A stretch of 31,075 bases of DNA from Acanthaster planci. Lineage: Eukaryota > Echinodermata > Asteroidea > Valvatida > Acanthasteridae. A program made the position numbers and the translations under genes. The notes beneath the pieces are model-generated. The model was not told where the DNA came from. It saw only the letters and a program-made list of their open reading frames with translations, and searched no databases. This document shows, in pieces, positions 29,501-31,075 of this stretch; position 1 is the first letter of the stretch, and each line of letters starts with the position of its first letter. The stretch is from assembly GCF_001949145.1 (NCBI RefSeq), contig NW_019091704.1, positions 146,053-177,127 on the forward strand. The letters are read 5' to 3'.

Positions 29501-31075
29501 ACCACAATGCTGACAGTGTCCAACTATATACATCTAAGTCATCACACATGTTGCATGCTGAAGCATTACATCTATGTGGCGCACTTAACATTCACTTGAC
29601 TTACTTCATAAAATGCTGCCAAACCTCTGTGTTGAAAAACTGCAAATCCATTTTTTTAAGGTTCAAACTATTTCTTTCATGATACAGGCCTCTGAACCTT
29701 TGTGAGCAATTTCAGTGTTACAGAATTTTGTCTGAAATTCTAACACATCAGCATTCAGAAATTGAATTCATGAATTCAGCTTAGTGATCCCTGACCTGTC
29801 TCCCTTGAAAGAATCTCAGAAAAATCTCACAAAATATTTCAGAAGGTTTTAAAAATTGATAAATTCTAGTAAATTATTATTACCTTCACTCACATGCCCA
29901 ACTAGAAAACTTGTTAACAAATTATTTGGTTTGGGGGCGCATATCAAAAGAGTTCATTGTGCACTTTGGAAAAAATTGGACAATCAGGCCAAAATTAAAT
30001 TTCATTTGAACTTTGTAGCAGGTATCAGAATTCGACATTTATGAATTGGAATATTTGAAGTTTGATTAATTTTCACCTTTGGTGAAATTTGAGGTAAAAT
30101 ATAACTCCAATAATACACTAGCGTTAGAGACAACAACTCAAAGTGCCCAACGATAGAGTCCACTTTCAAGTATGCAGTCTTCAAGTGTAAGCAGCTCGTG
30201 AGCAAATGTTGCTGTTAAACCTAAAATTTCCCAAGACCTCAAAATTTCCCATTTTGGCGGGCTGGATTAGTGTCCTTACTGGGTGGGCCATGCAGCAGTC
30301 CTTTTTGTTCTTTTATTTCCACAGTCACCAAATGACCAGTGAAATAATAAACAGCATGGATTACACAACCATAAAACAGACAAAAACAGATGCACCACTC
30401 GATTTGTGAGGTGTGAACAGTACTTATGATACATTGATACACATTATGATACACTGGCCAGCCAGTGGTTTCAGTAACTAATTTCATTCTGTATATAAAG
30501 CTGCCAGAGTATAAGCCACAGGGACATTTTTCAGTGTGAGAATCAAGGTATAAGCCGCTGCTTATATTCTGAAGGTTACGGTATCTTCCTCTTGTTCATA
30601 GAGACATGCGGTCATGGTTTGTGGCTTCCAACCTTAAGGTCATTGTCATCTAAGGCAGGTCATTTGATTCCTATGTGCCTCTCTCAACCCAGGGTTAAAC
30701 AGGCACCTTTGAGGGCTGAGATGGTTAACGTGTCTAGTGGTTGAGCCATTTACTCCCTAGGGAGCTGAAATAATTTCAGGAATGTTCAGATGTTGGGAGC
30801 CTGATGAGCAGGAATAATGATAATAAATCATTGTCTTTATATAAAAAAAATCATGTTGGATACTGTGCAGCTTATTAATGTACTGAAGTTTTTACTATTC
30901 ACATAAAATCCATTCTGAGGATTCTCATTAAATGTGCTGAAGCTGCTTGAGGTGGTGTTGATATAAGGAAACTAGAAAACCTAGAGAAAATCCTCTTGGC
31001 ACAGGAGACAATTAACAATATGTCTACTCACATTCCACAGAGGATTTTTGTTCAACTCTTTCACTTTGCAGGGTG
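2482..31075 (+). CDS. Fibrillar-type collagen alpha chain, internal triple-helix part of a multi-exon gene (partial at both ends)
   Basis: Gene-level entry joining the 24 exons listed below plus the first bases of a 25th. The product is a secreted extracellular-matrix chain that would trimerise through a C-propeptide (not in the window) and assemble into fibrils. Seen directly: 549 residues of uninterrupted Gly-X-Y (183 triplets). Exons of 45, 54, 90 or 108 bp all start with a full Gly codon, so every intron is phase 0 and every exon can be skipped without a frame change. All donors are GT and all acceptors AG. Lys in Y positions (KGE, KGD and KGS contexts) and many Pro in Y would be hydroxylation sites. 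The 54-bp-based exon pattern and lack of interruptions are typical of fibrillar collagens and argue against basement-membrane type IV or FACIT chains. A GFPGER integrin-type motif lies in the 90-bp exon. The chain type and species are not determinable here. Confidence 0.96.
2880..2987 (+). CDS. Collagen exon 2 of window, 108 bp
   Basis: Twelve Gly-X-Y triplets, opening [11 protein letters not shown] and closing FPGARGEP, between a TTGCAG acceptor and a GTGAGT donor. 108 bp equals two fused 54-bp units, a normal fibrillar collagen exon size. Confidence 0.96.
3286..3339 (+). CDS. Collagen exon 3 of window, 54 bp
   Basis: Encodes [18 protein letters not shown], six triplets, between a GTGGCAG acceptor and a GTAAGT donor. 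It is followed by the largest intron of the window (6.4 kb). Confidence 0.96.
5229..5288. repeat. Perfect 24-bp inverted repeat with 12-base loop
   Basis: Arms 5229-5252 and 5265-5288 are exact reverse complements (left arm begins TTGTTTAACAAGGTCC), separated by CCCGAGTAAGCT. The motif GTCCCACCC(G/A)AGTAAGCTT recurs just downstream at about 5301-5319, so part of the hairpin looks duplicated. It lies within the DIRS-like region and may be a foldback insertion or an element-internal structure. Confidence 0.9.
5315..5338. repeat. Second small hairpin, 10-bp perfect stem
   Basis: AGCTTGTGAA (5315-5324), loop TTTT, TTCACAAGCT (5329-5338). It directly follows the larger hairpin at 5229-5288 and starts in the duplicated AGTAAGCTT motif, so the two are probably related. 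Confidence 0.85.
6471..6524 (+). pseudogene. RNase H-type C-terminal remnant of the DIRS-like element
   Basis: Reads [17 protein letters not shown] followed by a stop. This resembles the conserved end of the RT/RNase H polyprotein of DIRS and related retroelements, where an H-x-P/A-G-x-x-N-V-x-A-D-x-L-S-R pattern is usual; the final Arg is missing here. It sits just upstream of the recombinase remnant, the order expected for DIRS elements. Family assignment is from memory of the motif; no search was run. Confidence 0.6.
6571..7000 (+). pseudogene. Tyrosine recombinase remnant (DIRS-like), frameshifted and catalytically dead
   Basis: Three frames carry consecutive recombinase blocks. About 6571-6794: [20 protein letters not shown], then [10 protein letters not shown], like the DIRS box I region and the downstream CPVRAL-WYL block. 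From about 6730: [17 protein letters not shown], then the H-x-x-R box as HDAR (H codon 6860-6862, R codon 6869-6871) followed by [14 protein letters not shown]. From about 6918 in a third frame: [21 protein letters not shown], the usual block around the nucleophilic tyrosine, where the expected Tyr is His (codon 6963-6965, CAC). The box I arginine is not visible in frame. Two frame changes plus the lost tyrosine make this a pseudogene. Confidence 0.72.
8434..8456. repeat. Target-site duplication, left copy
   Basis: CTATACAAGTTTTTCC...CACT; matches 8983-9004 except for one T in the T-run. It brackets the minus-strand LINE copy. A nearby palindrome CTATACAA...TTGTATAG (9003-9010 and 9019-9026) overlaps the right copy. 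Confidence 0.85.
8457..8982 (-). mobile_element. 5'-truncated non-LTR (LINE) retrotransposon copy with target-site duplication
   Basis: Read on the minus strand, the insert encodes a degraded reverse-transcriptase C-terminus with the widespread block LHWLPI...QRI followed by [19 protein letters not shown] and ISDL, then a short 3' UTR and a TTA-repeat tail (8457-8473 on the plus strand shows TAATAATAA). It is flanked by near-identical direct repeats at 8434-8456 and 8983-9004 (CTATACAAGTTTT(T)CC...CACT, differing by one T), as expected from target-primed reverse transcription. The clade (CR1/L2/Rex1-like or another) is not settled. Length 526 bp, stops present, so dead. Confidence 0.85.
8983..9004. 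repeat. Target-site duplication, right copy
   Basis: CTATACAAGTTTTCC...CACT, 22 bp, matching 8434-8456 with one T fewer. The low divergence suggests that the LINE insertion is not extremely old. Confidence 0.85.
9382..9472 (+). mobile_element. Terminal fragment of a TATAAGCC-type DNA element
   Basis: Shares with 30490-30583, in the same orientation, the string GAGTATAAGC(C/T)ACAGGGACATTTTT, then CAG(T/C)GTGAGAA(T/C)CAA, a TAAGCC and a terminal TTAC(G/A)GTA. Only the right end is recognisable; no matching left end was found upstream, so it looks like a truncated copy of the element at 29439-30583. Confidence 0.75.
9762..9869 (+). CDS. Collagen exon 4 of window, 108 bp
   Basis: Twelve triplets, opening [16 protein letters not shown] and closing GEAGSPGLP, between a CTGTAG acceptor and a GTAGGT donor. 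It contains one G-G-P triplet (Gly in the X position) and a GLPGEA hexapeptide. Confidence 0.96.
10468..10557 (+). CDS. Collagen exon 5 of window, 90 bp, with integrin-type GFPGER
   Basis: Ten triplets, opening [13 protein letters not shown] and closing GERGLPGVQ, between a CTACAG acceptor and a GTATAT donor. It carries GFPGER at 10522-10539, which after prolyl hydroxylation would be GFOGER, the high-affinity integrin I-domain ligand known from vertebrate collagens I and II. 90 bp corresponds to two 45-bp units and is the only such exon here. Confidence 0.95.
10854..10907 (+). CDS. Collagen exon 6 of window, 54 bp
   Basis: Encodes [18 protein letters not shown] between a TTCCACAG acceptor and a GTAAGT donor; charged at its start (EKGED). 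Confidence 0.96.
11378..11431 (+). CDS. Collagen exon 7 of window, 54 bp
   Basis: Encodes [18 protein letters not shown] between a TTTTTTCCAG acceptor and a GTAATA donor; uncharged and proline-rich. Confidence 0.96.
11742..11795 (+). CDS. Collagen exon 8 of window, 54 bp
   Basis: Encodes [18 protein letters not shown] between an AAG acceptor (ATTCAAAG) and a GTGAGT donor. It is highly charged, with Arg and Lys in Y positions. Confidence 0.95.
12506..12559 (+). CDS. Collagen exon 9 of window, 54 bp
   Basis: Encodes [18 protein letters not shown] between a TTTGTAG acceptor and a GTAAGC donor. Confidence 0.96.
13319..13426 (+). CDS. Collagen exon 10 of window, 108 bp
   Basis: Twelve triplets, opening [15 protein letters not shown] and closing [12 protein letters not shown], between a TTGGCAG acceptor and a GTATGT donor. 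The charged [19 protein letters not shown] stretch resembles, from memory, the GDKG...GSKGDKG region of type V/XI chains, but this is not enough to assign the subfamily. Confidence 0.96.
13916..13969 (+). CDS. Collagen exon 11 of window, 54 bp
   Basis: Encodes [18 protein letters not shown] between an ATTCAG acceptor and a GTAAGT donor. It contains GLRGER (13925-13942), a GxxGER hexapeptide of the general integrin-ligand shape, though this version is not an established ligand to my knowledge. Confidence 0.96.
14177..14238. repeat. Short C-rich tandem repeat, about 25-bp unit
   Basis: The string CATCAGATACTGATTCCCTC plus a run of C occurs twice in tandem, with a partial third copy that diverges after the C-run into CATGCTCCCC. 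It looks like simple slippage-driven expansion. Confidence 0.8.
14658..14833. repeat. Short inverted-repeat (MITE-like) element, 22-bp arms
   Basis: Left arm 14658-14679 starts ACAATCCTGGACAAA. Right arm 14812-14833 is its reverse complement over the first 15 bases, then matches with two mismatches and a further TTGTT. Total 176 bp. The size and paired ends suggest a small non-autonomous DNA element; no target duplication was identified. Confidence 0.6.
15014..15040. repeat. TTGATGGG tandem repeat
   Basis: About three copies of an 8-9 bp unit (TAATGGGTTGATGGGTTGATG...). Low-complexity intronic sequence. Confidence 0.75.
15164..15759. mobile_element. TTAA-flanked piggyBac-like MITE, copy 1
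   Basis: Bounded by TTAA on both sides. The left end reads TTAACCACTTCCTGCCGGGG and the right end, reverse-complemented, TTAACCACTTCGTGCCAGGG: 18 of 20 identical. TTAA targets are the hallmark of piggyBac-superfamily elements. No transposase was seen in the 596 bp, so it is non-autonomous. Its right-hand ~200 bp is clearly similar to copy 2 at 27116-27356 (shared blocks around CCTGTCA..TTAGAGT and GAATTTTTGAAG.ATTTTGAA). The superfamily call rests on TTAA and TIRs only. Confidence 0.75.
16484..16568. repeat. Imperfect hairpin, about 33-bp arms
   Basis: The left arm from 16484 (AAGACTGGTTCAGGAGAATG) pairs with the right arm ending at 16568 (AAGGCCGGTTCAGGAAAATG when reverse-complemented), with transition-type mismatches and about 19 bases of loop rich in CCGCGGG. 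The total of 85 bp is compatible with a miRNA-precursor-sized hairpin or a small foldback element; no expression evidence is available. Confidence 0.75.
16817..16870 (+). CDS. Collagen exon 12 of window, 54 bp
   Basis: Encodes [18 protein letters not shown] between an ATACTAG acceptor and a GTATGC donor. Confidence 0.96.
16972..17079 (+). CDS. Collagen exon 13 of window, 108 bp
   Basis: Twelve triplets, opening [13 protein letters not shown] and closing [12 protein letters not shown], between a TTTTGTAG acceptor and a GTAAGT donor. Only 101 bp of intron separate it from the previous exon, the shortest intron in the window. Its first 14 bases equal those of the exon at 2482. Confidence 0.96.
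17554..17607 (+). CDS. Collagen exon 14 of window, 54 bp
   Basis: Encodes [18 protein letters not shown] between an ATGTAG acceptor and a GTGAGT donor. A second GLRGER hexapeptide lies at 17572-17589. Confidence 0.96.
18013..18066 (+). CDS. Collagen exon 15 of window, 54 bp
   Basis: Encodes [18 protein letters not shown] between a TTTTAAG acceptor and a GTATGT donor. Confidence 0.95.
18344..18408. repeat. Imperfect hairpin of 65 bp
   Basis: ATGATCA...TGATCAT ends, CTGGG/CCCAG and GGTTGAGT/ACTCAACC blocks are nested in order and give a stem with small bulges around an AATTCAGTAATTGAA core. It could be a chance palindrome, a foldback remnant or a small structured RNA. Confidence 0.65.
18831..18884 (+). 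CDS. Collagen exon 16 of window, 54 bp
   Basis: Encodes [18 protein letters not shown] between an ATCCAAAG acceptor and a GTAGGT donor. Confidence 0.95.
19445..19552 (+). CDS. Collagen exon 17 of window, 108 bp
   Basis: Twelve triplets, opening [13 protein letters not shown] and closing GPQGPKGNP, between a TTTGTCAG acceptor and a GTAAGT donor. The middle is a proline-rich, presumably very stable run ([13 protein letters not shown]). Confidence 0.96.
19873..19940. repeat. 11-bp perfect inverted repeat with CATG/ACGTG-rich loop
   Basis: TGGACATGTAC (19873-19883) and GTACATGTCCA (19930-19940). The surroundings are unusually rich in CATG, ACGTG and CCACG words (for example TTACGTGCCCGTGG and ACACGTCC). 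It may be simple-sequence drift; no function can be assigned. Confidence 0.65.
20202..20687. repeat. Minisatellite, 12 copies of a 40-bp unit
   Basis: GCACTGCACAGT recurs at exact 40-bp spacing twelve times (first at 20229, last at 20669). The unit is roughly GGAGAAAACACTGTGGCC followed by GGTAATGCGCACTGCACAGT and TT. Neighbouring copies share variants: GGCTGGACATG in early copies, CACTATGG in two adjacent middle copies, GTTAATGAGC in two adjacent late copies, as expected for slippage or unequal crossing-over. Each unit contains ACTGTG...CACAGT, a small inverted repeat. Long open frames over the array on both strands are by-products of the periodicity, not genes. Confidence 0.95.
21238..21291 (+). 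CDS. Collagen exon 18 of window, 54 bp
   Basis: Encodes [18 protein letters not shown] between a CTTTACAG acceptor and a GTAAGT donor; acidic, with no Lys or Arg. Confidence 0.96.
21292..22779. other. 1.5-kb intron with a LINE 3' fragment
   Basis: Mostly occupied by the LINE remnant at about 21740-22490. The flanks 21292-21740 and 22490-22779 are AT-rich and hold nothing I recognise. Confidence 0.75.
21740..22490 (+). mobile_element. 3' end of a non-LTR (LINE) retrotransposon, plus strand, degraded
   Basis: Encodes, across frames, the C-terminal part of a LINE reverse transcriptase. [20 protein letters not shown] (about 21760-21820) corresponds to the usual LQ+VQNAAAR block. Then [20 protein letters not shown] and [10 protein letters not shown], then a [19 protein letters not shown] block (the usual YGDRAFS...LWNSLP). 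It ends with GAGGCACTTTGGGG, a ...CCATAAAAATGTATTATTAT tail and ATT repeats. The same kind of block and tail appears in the minus-strand copy at 8457-8982, so the two probably belong to related families. The 5' limit is approximate and no target duplication was found. Confidence 0.82.
22780..22833 (+). CDS. Collagen exon 19 of window, 54 bp
   Basis: Encodes [18 protein letters not shown] between a TTGTTGTAG acceptor and a GTGAGT donor. It is strongly acidic in the centre (EDGEDGD) with Arg at both ends. Confidence 0.96.
22834..24215. other. 1.4-kb intron with a long foldback
   Basis: AT-rich. The only structure I recognise is the inverted repeat at 23881-24006. No exon, LINE or TIR pair was found in 22834-23880. 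Confidence 0.7.
23881..24006. repeat. Long foldback: 25-bp perfect stem inside ~50-bp imperfect arms
   Basis: 23906-23930 (CCAATCACAATGCACAAAAT...) and 23957-23981 are perfect reverse complements over 25 bp. Inside them TTTCCAA and TTGGAAA pair again around TGCACGT. Outside, CCTCCAAGA-TTTTGCAA (23881-23897) pairs with the stretch ending in TTGGAGG at 24006 with one mismatch. The whole 126 bp can form one long hairpin. Candidate explanations are a foldback transposon remnant, a recent inverted duplication or a hairpin RNA source. Confidence 0.9.
24216..24269 (+). CDS. Collagen exon 20 of window, 54 bp
   Basis: Encodes [18 protein letters not shown] between a TTTCTAG acceptor and a GTAAGC donor. 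Confidence 0.96.
24270..25453. other. 1.2-kb intron, GC-richer patch but no recognised element
   Basis: A stretch near 24810-24930 (GGGCCAGCCCGGCCTGGCAG and following) is distinctly GC-rich against its AT-rich surroundings and could be an old insertion. I could not match it to a family. A poly-C run lies near 24507. Confidence 0.55.
25454..25561 (+). CDS. Collagen exon 21 of window, 108 bp
   Basis: Twelve triplets, opening [16 protein letters not shown] and closing [10 protein letters not shown], between a GAGCTAG acceptor and a GTAAGT donor. It includes VRGDIG, an R-G-D tripeptide spanning two triplets. RGD is an integrin motif in non-helical proteins but is usually cryptic in intact collagen helix. 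Confidence 0.96.
25562..26753. other. Introns around exon 22, nothing recognised
   Basis: Introns 25562-25959 and 26014-26753 are AT-rich with ordinary splice ends. No repeat, transposon or additional exon was seen. Confidence 0.65.
25960..26013 (+). CDS. Collagen exon 22 of window, 54 bp
   Basis: Encodes [18 protein letters not shown] between a TTTTCCACAG acceptor and a GTAAGT donor. GPQGLRG at 25978-25998 resembles the vertebrate collagenase cleavage site (GPQG followed by I/L and a small or aliphatic residue). Confidence 0.96.
26754..26807 (+). CDS. Collagen exon 23 of window, 54 bp
   Basis: Encodes [18 protein letters not shown] between a CATCCAAG acceptor and a GTAAGA donor. It includes a G-Q-G triplet, Gly in the Y position, which is uncommon. 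Confidence 0.95.
27116..27356. mobile_element. TTAA-flanked piggyBac-like MITE, copy 2
   Basis: The right end, reverse-complemented, reads TTAACCACTTTGTGGCGGGC and matches the ends of copy 1 (15164-15759). The interior shares CCTGTCAGATTAGAGT and GAATTTTTGAAGAATTTTGAA-type blocks with 15590-15690. The left end (TTAACCATGACTCTTTACTG) is a weaker match, so the left limit is less certain. 241 bp, non-autonomous. Confidence 0.65.
28118..28603. mobile_element. 486-bp DNA element with ~119-bp terminal inverted repeats
   Basis: The left end GGGTAACAGAAAAAGAAAAC and the reverse-complemented right end GGGTAACAGAAACAGAAAAC differ at one base. Pairing continues through CATTTAGTTCATGTGAAGTA, ACATNNTAAATTTAATGT and CCATTAAT.GTGACC to about 28236 on the left and 28484 on the right. 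The interior has no transposase. A single ambiguous base (n) lies at 28161 within the left arm, perhaps because the inverted copies were hard to sequence or assemble. Superfamily not assigned; no clear target duplication seen. Confidence 0.85.
29175..29228 (+). CDS. Collagen exon 24 of window, 54 bp
   Basis: Encodes [18 protein letters not shown] between a TTTCCAG acceptor and a GTAAGT donor. Confidence 0.96.
29229..31071. other. 1.8-kb intron mostly occupied by a TIR element
   Basis: Most of it is the element at 29439-30583. The remainder (30584-31071) is AT-rich and ends in a pyrimidine-rich TTTCACTTTGCAG acceptor. Confidence 0.75.
29439..30583. mobile_element. ~1.1-kb TIR element with TATAAGCC subterminal repeats
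   Basis: The left end TACTGTAATTTTTGGAATAT and the reverse-complemented right end TACCGTAACCTTCAGAATAT agree at 15 of 20 positions, and all five differences are transitions. Behind the ends are AGTATAAGCC repeats (29470, 30518, 30547). A right-end relative is at 9382-9472. From memory, TATAAGCC-rich terminal sequences occur in non-autonomous DNA elements of fish and invertebrates, but I cannot name the family. No transposase-like ORF seen. Confidence 0.7.
31072..31075 (+). CDS. Start of collagen exon 25 (cut by window edge)
   Basis: GGTG immediately after a strong TTTGCAG acceptor; GGT would be the Gly codon, as in every other exon. Only four bases are present. Confidence 0.8.

Overview
The window is a piece of an animal (metazoan) nuclear genome. 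It lies inside one large plus-strand gene for a fibrillar-type collagen alpha chain. 24 complete exons and the first 4 bases of a 25th were found, running from 2482 to the right edge. All 24 begin with an intact Gly codon, end on a complete Gly-X-Y triplet, are flanked by AG and GT splice sites, and measure 45, 54, 90 or 108 bp. These lengths built on a 54-bp unit are the classic signature of fibrillar collagen genes. Joined, they encode 549 residues (183 triplets) without an interruption, roughly half of a fibrillar triple helix. The N-propeptide, telopeptides and C-propeptide lie outside the window, so the subfamily (I/II/III-like, V/XI-like or XXIV/XXVII-like) cannot be fixed. No second real protein-coding gene was found.

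The organism is probably a non-vertebrate marine animal: introns are long and AT-rich and hold DIRS-like, LINE and TTAA-type DNA elements. The phylum cannot be named from this sequence.

Layout: 1-2481, upstream intron without a recognisable exon. 2482-3339, three exons. 3340-9761, a 6.4-kb intron with a GC-richer decayed DIRS-like tyrosine-recombinase retrotransposon (about 3.7-7.1 kb), two hairpins, a minus-strand 5'-truncated LINE with a 22-23 bp target duplication, and a fragment of a DNA element. 9762-13969, eight exons in short introns. 13970-16816, a 2.8-kb intron with a short inverted-repeat element, a TTAA-flanked piggyBac-like MITE and a hairpin. 16817-19552, six exons. 19553-24215, three exons in long introns carrying a 12-copy 40-bp minisatellite, a plus-strand LINE 3' fragment and a strong foldback. 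24216-29228, five exons, with a second TTAA-type MITE and a 486-bp element with ~119-bp terminal inverted repeats. 29229-31071, an intron mostly filled by a ~1.1-kb TIR element related to the fragment near 9.4 kb.

The coding part is about 5 percent of the window. All insertions seen lie in introns and none breaks a Gly-X-Y exon. I found no convincing new biological system. The most useful leads are an integrin-type GFPGER motif, a collagenase-like GPQGLRG motif, several apparently uncatalogued intronic elements, and the hairpins.
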